NCBI GenBank assembly: GCA_017303335.1
Contig: JAFLBK010000004.1
Location: forward strand, 310,001 to 374,000
Length of the DNA stretch: 64,000 bases
Source: Chitinophagales bacterium
GTDB taxonomy: Bacteria; Bacteroidota; Bacteroidia; Chitinophagales; Chitinophagaceae
Reading direction: 5' to 3'
This document shows, in pieces, positions 50,909 to 60,900 of the stretch (within the stretch, counting starts at the first letter, position 1; the number at the start of each line of letters is the position of its first letter). The notes under the pieces are model-generated. The model was not told the origin of the DNA. It ran no database searches and saw only the letters and a program-made list of their open reading frames with translations. The position numbers and the translations under genes are program-made.

Positions 50909-53323
50909 ATGTTAGCCTTCTGCTGGTATATGCTCAAAGTGATCATTTGCTCAGGAATTTTGTTTGGTTACTACTGGGTTTTCCTGCGCAATAAGATCTT
51001 TCACCGGTACAACCGGTTCTATCTCCTGTCGGCCATTGTATTGTCGTTGCTGCTGCCACTTCTTAAGATCGGCTTCTGGCAGCCCGCCGATCAGCAAAGC
51101 CAGGTGATCCGGGCCTTACAGGTTGTTTCGGCCGGAGACGATTACCTGAATAACCTCGTCGTGTCCTCCCCGAAAAGCAGCTGGCAGTTCGAAGACCTCT
51201 ACCCGCTTCTGTATGCCGCGGTCAGCATGGGCTTATTGCTGGTGATGATCCGCACCCTGCTGCTCATCCGCTCCCTGCTCAGGAAGTACCCCATCCGGCA
51301 GGTGGAAGAAATGACCTTCGTGAATACGGAAGACAACAGCACACCGTTCTCGTTCCTCCGGTATATTTTCTGGAACAACAGCATTGATATTGAAACCACC
51401 ACCGGCCGCCAGATATTCAAACACGAAGTGGCGCACATACGGGAACGGCATACCCACGATAAACTGTTCATGAACCTTATCCTCGTGGTATGCTGGTGCA
51501 ATCCTTTCTTCTGGCTTTACCGCAAAGAACTGCACATGATCCACGAATTCATTGCCGATCAGAAAGCCGTTGAAGACAGCGATACGGCCAGCTTTGCCGC
51601 CATGATCCTGCAGGCCGCCTATCCCCGTCACCGGTTCGAACTCGCTAATAATTTCTTCTATTCACCGATCAAAAGACGGCTGCTTATGCTTACGAAAAAC
51701 AATAATCCCAAAGTGAATTATCTCGGCAGGATCATGGTTCTTCCCCTTGCATTGCTCGTATTCGCCGCCTTTGCATTCAAAACCAGGCCGGCCGTGGCAA
51801 AAGACTTCAGCAAAATGCCGGCAACCGGGTCGGTGGCGATAAAAGACACCATTCCGGTTCCGGGTATGTTCATCAATGTTAAAAACGCCGACTCGGCTTA
51901 CCTGCACAGCGATGAATTTCAGCACAAAGCCTTTGTCATCATCGATTCCAAAGAGATCGGGAACACCGGCAACGAATACCTCGAACACAGCGGACGTACG
52001 TTCAGCAGCATCGTCATCTACGCTCCTGCACAGGCCAGGGCCCTGTTTGGCGAAAAAGGGAAATACGGTGTGATCAAAGCCGCTCAGAAAGAAGTTACCT
52101 GCATTACCGCCCAGGGAGTGATCGTGGATGAAAAGAACGACATGCTGAAACTCGTGGGCCCCAATATCGATATCAAAGGCAACTTGTCATCCGCCCTGAT
52201 ATGCGTGGAGGGCAAAGAAGTTACGCAGGATGAACTCAACAAGATTCCACCGGAGAAGATCAGCTCCATCAACATCATGAAAGGCGAAAAGCTGAAAGAT
52301 TATGTAGACACAAAAGGAAAGACCGCCCTGATACAGGTAAACCTGAAACCCGAGCCACTCGATGAAGTGGTGGTGGTCGGGTACCCGCTTAAAGAAGTGA
52401 AAGAAACAACGGAACAACCCGTAGCCATCGCCGTCGATAAAATGAATGTACTGTACATTGGCGTCGATAACCCGATCACCGTAGCCGTTCCCGGCGTACC
52501 CAGCGATCAGTTACTCGTGCACATCGACCAGGGATCGATCAGCGGCAGCAAGGGGAAGTATACAATCCGGGTGACGACGCCAGGCGAAACAACCATCAAG
52601 GTACTCACCGTGCGGGACGACAGGAAGGTATTACTCTCATCACAAACCTTCCGGGTCAAAACGATCCCCGATCCCGCCAATGGCAACATCCCCATCGACA
52701 TGGATGTAAAATACAAGGTAGACAGCGCCCAACTCATGCTGGCTAAAAGCGACTGGCAGTTGCAGCAGGAAGCCTATAAGCAACAACTGGAGGTAAAAAT
52801 GAGCGAGCAGCAACTCGCCACCCTGAAGCAAAAACTGGTTACCGATCAATCCAATTACGTGGCGCAAACCACCCTCCTGCAGGAGGAAAAAAGAAAAATG
52901 CTGGAAACAAAGGCCCTGTCGGCAAAACTGCAAACCACCCAACAACAAAAGCTAAAGCTGGCACAGGAACAAAAACTGTACATCACAAACAGGGATAACA
53001 TGATTTTTGGCAGGGTGGAAATAAGCCCTTCCTTTACCGGTGGCGACGAAGCATGGAAAAGATACCTGATGAAAAATCTTGACGCAGGCATTCCGCTCCG
53101 CGAAGGCTGGAAGCCGGGCAAATACAGCATCCTGGTCAGCTTTATCGTTCGTGCCGACGGCACACTGACCGACATACAAACCGAAAACTATAAGAACACG
53201 AAAACGGCCAACCACTGCATCGAAATCATCCGGAATTCACCACGCTGGCAGCCGGCCATACAGAATGGAAAGAAAGTAAACGCCTACCACCGGCAACCGA
53301 TCACTTTTGTGGTATCGGAGTAA
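50909..53323 (+). CDS. M56 family metallopeptidase with TonB C-terminal domain (BlaR1-like)
   Basis: An 804-residue fusion. The N-terminal region has membrane segments (about 5-23, 33-50, 92-112) and the zinc motif HEVAH (about 172-176), with the second motif EFIADQKAV, as in BlaR1/MecR1 sensors; a further segment lies at about 272-290. A long periplasmic region follows, including CarboxypepD/plug-like repeats with the ALIQVNLKPEPLDEVVVVGY stretch. After a Gln-rich coiled segment (about 620-700) comes a TonB C-terminal domain (about 705-800, GKYSILVSFIVRADGTLTD, SPRWQPAIQNG). The penicillin-binding sensor of BlaR1 is absent. It pairs with the upstream BlaI-like repressor. The signal is unknown. 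Confidence 0.88.
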   Translation: MLAFCWYMLKVIICSGILFGYYWVFLRNKIFHRYNRFYLLSAIVLSLLLPLLKIGFWQPADQQSQVIRALQVVSAGDDYLNNLVVSSPKSSWQFEDLYPLLYAAVSMGLLLVMIRTLLLIRSLLRKYPIRQVEEMTFVNTEDNSTPFSFLRYIFWNNSIDIETTTGRQIFKHEVAHIRERHTHDKLFMNLILVVCWCNPFFWLYRKELHMIHEFIADQKAVEDSDTASFAAMILQAAYPRHRFELANNFFYSPIKRRLLMLTKNNNPKVNYLGRIMVLPLALLVFAAFAFKTRPAVAKDFSKMPATGSVAIKDTIPVPGMFINVKNADSAYLHSDEFQHKAFVIIDSKEIGNTGNEYLEHSGRTFSSIVIYAPAQARALFGEKGKYGVIKAAQKEVTCITAQGVIVDEKNDMLKLVGPNIDIKGNLSSALICVEGKEVTQDELNKIPPEKISSINIMKGEKLKDYVDTKGKTALIQVNLKPEPLDEVVVVGYPLKEVKETTEQPVAIAVDKMNVLYIGVDNPITVAVPGVPSDQLLVHIDQGSISGSKGKYTIRVTTPGETTIKVLTVRDDRKVLLSSQTFRVKTIPDPANGNIPIDMDVKYKVDSAQLMLAKSDWQLQQEAYKQQLEVKMSEQQLATLKQKLVTDQSNYVAQTTLLQEEKRKMLETKALSAKLQTTQQQKLKLAQEQKLYITNRDNMIFGRVEISPSFTGGDEAWKRYLMKNLDAGIPLREGWKPGKYSILVSFIVRADGTLTDIQTENYKNTKTANHCIEIIRNSPRWQPAIQNGKKVNAYHRQPITFVVSE

Positions 53324-53351
53324 TACAGTAAAGCCATGAACAAACAAGGTC

Positions 53352-53379
53352 GGGAGACAGGTCCCTGGATCTGTCTCCC
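53352..53379. terminator. Hairpin between the convergent M56 and purM genes
   Basis: GGGAGACAG pairs perfectly with CTGTCTCCC around a 10-nt loop. No T-tract follows directly, so termination by this element alone is uncertain. Confidence 0.55.
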
Positions 53380-53406
53380 CGATCCGTGCTTTCTGACCCA
53401 ACCGGA

Positions 53407-54585
53407 TCAATAGTATATTTCGCCCGAAACTGTTTTGATGACCAGTTCTTTTTTATCGCTTGCCTCCACCCTGCCGATCACCTGCGCCGCAATGCCGAAT
53501 TGATTGGCCGCTTCGATCATGATGGCCGCGTCGGCCGGTTCGCAATAGATCTCGAGCCGGCAACCCATATTGAACACCTCGTACATTTCCTTCTCGCTGC
53601 TGCCGCTGTTCTGCCGGATGATGCTGAATATCTCAGGAGTTTCAAATAAATTATCCTTGATGATCCGGAATGTTCCGGGCAGGTATTTCATGCATTTTGT
53701 TTGTCCGCCCCCGCTGCAGTGGATCAATCCGTGTATTTTATCGAAATGCTGTTCAAGCAACAGCTTCATCACCGGGGCATAGGTACGGGTGGGTGAAAGA
53801 ATGAGCTGGCCAATGGTTTGAGGTTTGGAGCTTGTGGTTTGAGGTTGTAGTGGATCGGATAATTTGTGTTTACCTATGTATACCACATCATCGCTTAGAT
53901 TATTATCGTAGCTCTCTTTGAAGTACTCCGCGTAAAATTTTCCAAGCACATCATGGCGGGCACTGGTGAGTCCGTTACTGCCGATACCGCTATTGTAAGA
54001 TGATTCATAGGTCGCCTGTCCGTAACTCGCCAGGCCCACGATCACATCGCCTGACCTGATCCCTTCATTGCTTACGATCCTGTTCTTCGGCCAGCGGCAG
54101 GTCATGGTGCCGTTTACGGCAACCGTGCGCACCACATCGCCCACATCGGCTGTTTCGCCGCCGAGGTAATGAATATGTACCCCGAAATCCTTTAACCGGT
54201 CGAATAGCTCCTGCGTACCGCTGATGATCTGCTGCAACACGTCGCCGGGAATAAGATGTTTGTTGCGGTCGATCGTGGAATTGAACACGATATTATCGTA
54301 TACGCCCACGCAGAGCAGGTCGTCGAGGTTCATCACCACGGCGTCCTGGGCAATGCCCTTCCACACACTGATATCGCCGGTCTCTTTCCAGTACAGGTAG
54401 GCCAGTATGCTTTTGGTACCGGCGCCATCCGCATGCATGATGTTCACGAAAGCGTCATCGCCACCCAGGTAATCGGGATATATTTTGCAGAATGCGTGGG
54501 GGAATAATCCCTGGTCGAGGTGCTGTACGGCTGCGTGTACTTCTTCTTTCTGGGCCGAAACGCCCCGCTTGGAATACAAACTCAT
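53407..54585 (-). CDS. purM: Phosphoribosylformylglycinamidine cyclo-ligase (AIR synthase), Bacteroidota type
   Basis: A 392-residue purine-pathway enzyme of the PurM/PurL fold. SLYSKRGVSAQKEEVHAAVQ, DGAGTKSILAYLYW, the NLDDLLCVG segment, YLGGETADVGDVVRT, and the C-terminal HCSGGGQTKCMKYLP and VFNMGCRLEIYC are family marks. Relative to typical PurM it carries an extra low-complexity segment at about residues 246-258, encoded by a TTTGAGG-type DNA repeat. A -7 box 4 nt before the ATG predicts a leaderless mRNA. Bacteroidota have a divergent PurM; the reaction is inferred from the family. Confidence 0.85.
   Translation of the reverse strand: MSLYSKRGVSAQKEEVHAAVQHLDQGLFPHAFCKIYPDYLGGDDAFVNIMHADGAGTKSILAYLYWKETGDISVWKGIAQDAVVMNLDDLLCVGVYDNIVFNSTIDRNKHLIPGDVLQQIISGTQELFDRLKDFGVHIHYLGGETADVGDVVRTVAVNGTMTCRWPKNRIVSNEGIRSGDVIVGLASYGQATYESSYNSGIGSNGLTSARHDVLGKFYAEYFKESYDNNLSDDVVYIGKHKLSDPLQPQTTSSKPQTIGQLILSPTRTYAPVMKLLLEQHFDKIHGLIHCSGGGQTKCMKYLPGTFRIIKDNLFETPEIFSIIRQNSGSSEKEMYEVFNMGCRLEIYCEPADAAIMIEAANQFGIAAQVIGRVEASDKKELVIKTVSGEIYY
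53815..53850. repeat. Phrase repeat inside purM
   Basis: GGTTTGAGG occurs at both ends, with TTTGGAGC and TTGTG between, a simple repeat of the intergenic type. It is read in frame on the minus strand as a Gln/Thr/Ser/Pro-rich stretch (LQPQTTSSKPQT) between two conserved blocks of PurM. Confidence 0.75.
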
Positions 54586-54589
54586 GGCG

Positions 54590-54597
54590 CAAAACTA
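54590..54597 (-). promoter_or_regulatory. -7 box of purM, 4 nt from ATG
   Basis: TAGTTTTG on the minus strand, then 4 nt and the ATG. No -33 TTG at normal distance. Confidence 0.5.
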
Positions 54598-54634
54598 ATT
54601 GCCTTGCGTGAATAATCCATTTTCAATTATCAAC

Positions 54635-54642
54635 TACATTTG
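54635..54642 (+). promoter_or_regulatory. -7 box of ribF
   Basis: TACATTTG, 30 nt before the ribF ATG. Confidence 0.5.
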
Positions 54643-54672
54643 CACCCTGCCTGCTGCCAGGCTTCGTACAAT

Positions 54673-55596
54673 ATGCAAATACACCGCGATATAAACAGGC
54701 TGCCTGTATTCCGCCATGCGGTCATCACCATCGGCACCTTCGATGGGGTTCATGCCGGCCACCGCCAGATCATTGAACGGCTCAAACAAACAGCGGCGGA
54801 GGCCGGGGGCGAATCGGTCATCATTACTTTTCACCCGCATCCACGCAAAGTGGTTTCTTCGGTGATCACGGGTGTGCGGCTGATCAACACGCTTGATGAA
54901 CGGATCGAATTGCTGGAGAAAACAGGTATCGATCACCTGGTGATCGTGCCCTTTACCGACTACTTTGCCAACCAATCCGCCGACGAATACATCCGCGATT
55001 TCCTGGTAGCCCGCTTCCGGCCGCATACGATCATCATCGGGTACGATCATCGTTTCGGACGTGAACGAAGCGGAAATTACTCCCTGCTGGAGGAAAAAGC
55101 GCCGCAATACGGCTACCGGCTGATGGAGATCCCCGAACACCTGCTTGATAGCATCAAGGTAAGCAGTACCAATATCCGAAACGCCATCCTGCACAGCAAT
55201 GCCGACGAAGCGAACAGGCTGCTGGGCTATACCTTCTTCTTTGAAGGCGAAGTGATTCATGGCGATAAGATCGGGCGTGAGATCGGCTACCCCACAGCCA
55301 ACCTGAAAAGCACCGACGACGAAAAGATCGTGATGGGCGACGGCATCTACGCCGTATACGCAACCGTTGATGGCATACAATACAAGGGCATGATGAGCAT
55401 CGGTTTCCGCCCAACCGTCAACGGCCGTACCCGTGTTACCGAAGTGAATCTTTTCGATTTCGACCAAAGCATTTACGGCAAAAAGATCCGGGTGCATGTA
55501 AAGAAATACCTGCGCAGCGAAGTAAAGTTCAACGGACTGGAAGAATTAAAGGAGCAGTTACACAGGGATAAGGAAGACAGTCTGAAGTGGTTGTGA
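54673..55596 (+). CDS. ribF: Bifunctional riboflavin kinase / FAD synthetase
   Basis: A 307-residue enzyme that makes FMN and then FAD. The N-terminal adenylyltransferase domain has ITIGTFDGVHAGHRQII (HxGH family motif), ITFHPHPRKVV and the YDHRFGRERSG segment; the C-terminal kinase domain has GREIGYPTANL and the FDFDQSIYGKKIRVHV motif. The ATG at 54673 is preferred to the upstream frame because the conserved start IHRDINRLPVF and the TIGTFDG follow it normally. Divergent from purM. Confidence 0.95.
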   Translation: MQIHRDINRLPVFRHAVITIGTFDGVHAGHRQIIERLKQTAAEAGGESVIITFHPHPRKVVSSVITGVRLINTLDERIELLEKTGIDHLVIVPFTDYFANQSADEYIRDFLVARFRPHTIIIGYDHRFGRERSGNYSLLEEKAPQYGYRLMEIPEHLLDSIKVSSTNIRNAILHSNADEANRLLGYTFFFEGEVIHGDKIGREIGYPTANLKSTDDEKIVMGDGIYAVYATVDGIQYKGMMSIGFRPTVNGRTRVTEVNLFDFDQSIYGKKIRVHVKKYLRSEVKFNGLEELKEQLHRDKEDSLKWL

Positions 55597-55603
55597 GGCG
55601 GGG

Positions 55604-55711
55604 CTGGATGCTGGATACTGGATACTGGATGCGGGATATATGGTTTCTGTAACCATTATCCCATGACCTATGAACCATGAACTATGAACTATGAACTATC
55701 AACTATCAACC
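55604..55711. repeat. Intergenic phrase repeats between ribF and holA
   Basis: Left part (about 55604-55642) repeats CTGGATACTGGATGC-like units; right part (about 55662-55711) repeats CCATGAACTATGAACTATC-like units. The two phrase types match those in the solute-binding lipoprotein gene (4690-4803) and the gap at 30861-30997. Confidence 0.7.
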
Positions 55712-55718
55712 TTCCCTT

Positions 55719-56717
55719 TCAGGCAATCATCTTCACCACCATTTCCTTCATCAAGGAAGCGTCGGAAGTTCCGGCATTATCGATACCCACCCCTTTTAGA
55801 TTGTATTGATGCAGGAGCAGCAATATCCGTTCGATGCCTTCGTAACCATAATTGTTGATCGTTTCCAGGGCATTCTTCACCGCCACGGCATTGAAGTAGA
55901 AATGCGGTTTCAGGGCCGCTTCGCTCCGGTCGTTCATGCCGAACACGGTATATACTTTACTGAAACTGGCATAGAGGGCGGGTAAAACCATCTGTATCGG
56001 CCCGGCCTTGGGATTGCCTTCAAAATACTGGATGATTGTAATGGCCCGCGCCAGGTCTTTTTTGGCAATGGCTGCCTGGAGTTCGAACACGTTGTATTCC
56101 TTGCTGATACCAATGTACTGTTCGATATCGTCTTCGGTGATCTCTTTTCGTCCTTTCAGGTTCAGCGCCAGTTTGTCGATCTCGTTGGCGATGCGGCTGA
56201 GATCGTTTCCGATATGTTCCTCCACCAGGCTGATGGCCTTCGAATTCATCTTAAAACCCTTTGCCTGCAACAGTTCCCCGATCCACTCGGCCAGTTTATA
56301 GTCCCGTATCTTCTCCGAACTGAATATCTCGGCGTTTGATTTCAGCAGTTTGTAGAGTTTCGTGCGCTTGTCGTAGCTCTTGCCCTTGTAGGCCACCACA
56401 AAAAGCGTGGATGGCAACGGATTCTCGATATAGCCTTCCAGTTTATCAATATCCTTCATCTGCTGGGCCTCTTTCAGCAATACCACCTGGAATTCGGCGA
56501 ACATGGGATAACGGCGGCAGGCATTCACCACCGAAGCCCAGTCGGCATCGCGGCCATAGAACACCGTGAGGTTGAAACCGGCCTGCGACTCGTCAAGAAT
56601 ATGATGTTCGGCATGATCCACCACCCGGTCGATGTAATAATCCTCTTCCCCTTCCAGCCAGTAAACCGGCTTGAACTTCTTTTTCTTCCATTCGCTGATG
56701 ATTTTTTCGGCGCTCAT
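55719..56717 (-). CDS. holA: DNA polymerase III subunit delta
   Basis: A 332-residue clamp-loader subunit that opens the sliding clamp. The first block KPVYWLEGEEDYYIDRVVDH is the HolA start, FQVVLLKEAQQMKDIDKLEG lies in the AAA-like fold, and LVEEHIGNDLSRIANEIDKL with EKIRDYKLAEWIG are further family segments. As usual for delta, no Walker A is present. A TATCTTTG -7 box ends 4 nt before the ATG. Confidence 0.92.
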   Translation of the reverse strand: MSAEKIISEWKKKKFKPVYWLEGEEDYYIDRVVDHAEHHILDESQAGFNLTVFYGRDADWASVVNACRRYPMFAEFQVVLLKEAQQMKDIDKLEGYIENPLPSTLFVVAYKGKSYDKRTKLYKLLKSNAEIFSSEKIRDYKLAEWIGELLQAKGFKMNSKAISLVEEHIGNDLSRIANEIDKLALNLKGRKEITEDDIEQYIGISKEYNVFELQAAIAKKDLARAITIIQYFEGNPKAGPIQMVLPALYASFSKVYTVFGMNDRSEAALKPHFYFNAVAVKNALETINNYGYEGIERILLLLHQYNLKGVGIDNAGTSDASLMKEMVVKMIA

Positions 56718-56721
56718 GGCT

Positions 56722-56729
56722 CAAAGATA
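56722..56729 (-). promoter_or_regulatory. -7 box of holA, 4 nt from ATG
   Basis: TATCTTTG on the minus strand, exact consensus, then 4 nt and the ATG. No -33 TTG recognisable. Confidence 0.55.
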
Positions 56730-56915
56730 AAAGTTCGATACGGGCGGGTGAAATGTTTTTAACACAGCAATAACTCCCGCCGCCAATCCGTTTTTACCGG
56801 CTGCCTGTACCTTTGGACCCGTGCGCAAATAGCCCGAAAACATCCATATCCCTCGCATGCAAGGCTTGCGATTCACGGGCAGAAACAATAAATTTAAATA
56901 CGAAAAACCCTGACC

Positions 56916-57920
56916 ATGTCTTTTGAGAATTTTCCAGGAACCGAAAAAACGACCGAAATGCCCCAGCCGCCAAAGAACGGCAACTGGCGGAACTACCTCA
57001 TGATCGGTCTCGTAGTGGCCTTGCTGGGAACCTGGGCCTATATCATCTGGGATAAGAACAAGACCAAGGAAACCATCCAGCAGAAGGAAACGGTGATTGC
57101 CACCACCACCTCGCAGCGTGACCAGCTGCAAAAGGAACTCGAAGAAGCCACGATGCGCTATGACATGATCAAAACCAGCAGCGCCGAGATGGCTCATGTA
57201 AAAGACAGCATCATCACCCGGCAGGACCGCGACATATCCCAGAAACGGATCAAGATCCAGCAACTGCTTTCAAAAGTGAATGCCACCGAAGCCGAACTCG
57301 CCGAAGCCCGGCAACTGATCGGCTCCCTCAACACCGATATCAATACCTACAAGACCAAGATCGAAACCCTGGAAGGAGAAAAGATCGTACTCACGCAGGA
57401 GCGCAACGCCGTCATGCAGCAGCGTGACAAAGTGCAGAAGGACTTCGACTCGGCCCGTACCCTGATCCGGGAAAAAGACGAAGTGATCGATATCGCTTCC
57501 ACCCTGCACGCATCCAATTTCTCGATACTGGGCATCAACGAAAAAAGCAGCGGTAAGGAAAAAACCACCACCGTGGCCAAGCGGGTTGATAAACTCCGCA
57601 TCAGTTTCGACATCGATGAGAACCGCACCACCACCTCGGGTACCAAGTATATTTATGTATGCGTGTTCGCCCCCAACGGCAACCCGGTAACGGAAGAAAA
57701 CCTTGGATCGGGCAGGTTCAACACCCGGGATGGTAAGGAGAAGATCTTCACCCAGCGGATCGACATCAACTATACCCAGGGCCAGCGCCAGACCCTCAGC
57801 ATCGACCTGAAACAGAACAACAAACTTGAAACGGGCGATTACAGGATCGAAGTATACAACAATGGATTCAAGATCGGCGAGGGCGTGCGCAGCCTTAAAA
57901 AAGGCGGCATCTTCAGCTGA
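56916..57920 (+). CDS. Membrane-anchored coiled-coil protein of unknown function
   Basis: A 334-residue protein: polar N-terminus, one membrane segment at about 27-45, then a long coiled coil (about 50-185) rich in heptad Leu/Ile with many Glu, Lys and Gln, and a C-terminal beta-rich domain (about 200-325) opening VDKLRISFDIDENRTTTSG. Topology suggests cytoplasmic tail and periplasmic coiled coil plus head. Bacteroidota have several such proteins of unknown role, and I cannot name a family. Upstream TACCTTTG at 56808-56815 is a candidate -7 box; a terminator follows. Confidence 0.75.
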   Translation: MSFENFPGTEKTTEMPQPPKNGNWRNYLMIGLVVALLGTWAYIIWDKNKTKETIQQKETVIATTTSQRDQLQKELEEATMRYDMIKTSSAEMAHVKDSIITRQDRDISQKRIKIQQLLSKVNATEAELAEARQLIGSLNTDINTYKTKIETLEGEKIVLTQERNAVMQQRDKVQKDFDSARTLIREKDEVIDIASTLHASNFSILGINEKSSGKEKTTTVAKRVDKLRISFDIDENRTTTSGTKYIYVCVFAPNGNPVTEENLGSGRFNTRDGKEKIFTQRIDINYTQGQRQTLSIDLKQNNKLETGDYRIEVYNNGFKIGEGVRSLKKGGIFS

Positions 57921-57946
57921 CCATAATAATAGATTGCAACCAGCGG

Positions 57947-57974
57947 GCATCCCCTATCCGGCGGATGCTTTTTT
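57947..57974 (+). terminator. Terminator of the coiled-coil protein gene
   Basis: GCATCC (57947-57952) pairs with GGATGC (57963-57968), followed by six T. It lies 3 nt before the convergent stop codon. Confidence 0.75.
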
Positions 57975-57976
57975 AT

Positions 57977-60900
57977 TTAGAAGATGGCCCGGATGGATGC
58001 ACGGCCAATATGTACGGTTCTCGATTCGCCCGGCTTGCGCCCATCGTACTGAACACTCACCTCGATATTGCCCGCCAGCCGTTTGGTAAACTCCAGGTTC
58101 CAGAGATAGTTCTTGCCCGGCAATAAACCATCCAGCAGGATATAACCCACCGTTGTATTATTCGCACCGGGGTACGCTTTAAACGAGATCTGGTTCAGCG
58201 AGAAGCGGGCGCTGAGGGTACTGTTGTTGAGAATATTATAGCGCACATCGGCCGTGAGTACATGGTTGGTGGCTTTCTCCATCGAGTCGATGGTATTGCG
58301 CTTCATGCCGTAAGCGTACGAAAAATTCAACCGGAAATTGCTTTTGTATACATACGAGATCGTTGGCTCGATGATATCCTGCAACACAATGTAATTGCGG
58401 TTATTGAATTTGGGACCGATCGTATTGAGTTCGTTGCGGATATTTCGGTAACCCAGGGTGGTCACAAAACTACGGGCCAGGTTCCAGCGGATCTTGCCTG
58501 CCAGGGTGCGCAGCTTGCGGCTTTCGAATCCATAATTGAGCAGGGATTTACCCGTATTGATGCTGTGCGTAACATCAAAGCCCCACTTGATATTGCTCCG
58601 GTTGAAATAAAATGTGTTCGACAAAAAAGAAGTAAGGGTGATCAGCGTCGTGTCGACCAGTTTCTTGCTGAACGGATCCAGCAGGAAATTACCGGTCGAT
58701 ATCTCCTTCTTGCTGATCTGCAATGCCGAGCTGGTGCTTACCCTCGATAATATCTTCCTGAAACCGGTTGCGGTGGTTGGATTGATCAGGGCCTTGGGAT
58801 TGAGCGAAAAACTGTAATTGAACTGAAGGTAGTTCGCTTTCACGTACTGGTTACTGGGTGTAAATACCCGGATGTATTTTTTCTGATCCGGGAATAAGGC
58901 CAGCTCAAACTCATTCAGCTCGGGTATGCCGTTGCCGTTATAATCGATCCAGGTGTATTCGCCCTGCCCGGCCGGTACTTCCACGTACGTGTACTCCCGC
59001 TTCTGCTCCTGCCCCGATCCCAGTTCATAGAGCAGGTTACCGGTAAGAAATCCCTTCCACTCATTCACATAATACTCCGCCCGGCCCAGCAGGCTCTTGT
59101 CTTCCCGCTGTATGCTGATGGTCGTATCCTGTACATGCAGCCTGCGGTAAGTAAGGTTAAGCCTGAACTGGTGTTTTTCGTTCTTCAGCAGTTCGGTGAA
59201 CAGATTGTAGTTATCGCTCCGGTCGGCATTAGCGAATTTTGTTTTCACCGGCAACAGGTCGTTCCGGGTGAAATAGGATACGCCCCAGCGATTGGGTTTC
59301 GACGGATCGGACCGAAGATAGACCTGCCAGATATTGAAGCCATAGCTGAAGGCGGTAAGCGTATCGGTGAGTTTGCTGCGCAGGCGATTGTGTTCACTGC
59401 TGTATTTGAAACCCACCTGCATCTTCTTCCAGCGGGTAAGTTCTTTGTTCAGATCGATCGTTGGGCGCAGAAAAGAACCTTTCTGCAGGGGATTGTTCTG
59501 GGTGGTGATGCTGAACTGGCTGCTGAGTTTCCATCCGCCCAGGTTGTTATAGGTATTGAGCATCTGGCGGATGCCGTTGTATTTGTCGGTCCGGTTATAA
59601 CTGGTAAGATCGTACTGAATGAAATTTCCTTTTGTATCGCCCAGTTTGATACCGGCATTGGTAATGTGTTCATCAGCCGGGGCGATATCATACGGCAGGC
59701 TCCAGTCACGCAGGAACTCCACATTACGTAACCGCTCAATCGGTTTGAAACGGTTCTGTACGTATTCATACCCCAGTTTTGTCTGCAACAGCATGCTGCG
59801 GTTGAGCATGTTCAGTTTGGTATCGTCCGACTGGAACTGAAACTTTCCGGCAAAGCCCTTATCGTTGCCCTTGTCTTTCCGGGAAAACAGGTTCACATCA
59901 TAGTTACTCATGGCCACTTCGGCCTTGATCTTTGTTTTGGCCGAGAGCTGGTATTCGCCGGCTACGGTTACCACCTGCAGCTTTTTGGGTGTGATGAGCA
60001 ACATCACCGGGGCATATTCGCCCTGTTTCGCATTGTTGGCATCGGGCGACACCCAGCCAAACACTTTTCCGTTGGCTACCGAAGGCAGGGCCACATAATT
60101 ACCCTTGCCGGGCCCCAGGTAGGTGAAACTTAAACTGTACAGGGTATCGTTGGGATTGTTCGAATACACGAAGATGGAATCGTGGATCGTGCCGTTATAC
60201 ACCGTATCGATCTTTTTGTAGAGTATCTTATTCACGGAGAATGTATCCCGTACGGCGTTCACGTAATAAGCGGTATCGATGCCATCACCGATATCCGCCA
60301 GGTATTGTTTCTGCCTGGTATCAAGCACCTGGTTGATCGATGAATTCTTCGCGTCGGCATTATTATAAAACCCGACACTCAGGAAGAATTTGTTCTTGAA
60401 ATTCACTTCATCGTTCACATAGATCTGCGAGTTCAGGAAGTTCCGGTCGGCGTATTCGAACTCTACCTGTATGCGTTTGTCTTTGGTGATCATCCGCTTC
60501 GGTGTAAACGTGAGTTCAGCCGTATTGTAATTGATCACATAATCCTGGTCTTCGCCGCGTTGCAGCAATTCGCCATCCATGAATACCCGTTCCGTTCCGG
60601 CCAGGATCACGAAATACAATTCCTGGGTAGGACTGCTCAGCCGGTACGGACCCTGGTTTCCTTCCAGCGGCACCAGGATATTACGGGTGAATTTACCCTT
60701 GGCAATGGCGCCGCTCAGCAAAAACGAATTGTTGATATTCTTTGTGAGTTTATTATCGGTGATGAAGGACACCCCCTGTAGCCGTTTGTAGAAATTGAGA
60801 AAATAATTCCGGCCTTGCCGGATATCAATATCACCGAAATTAGCCTGCCAGCCTTTCTTTTTCACCTGCAGGTAGATCCGGTCGAAATCCCGCAGGTCCT

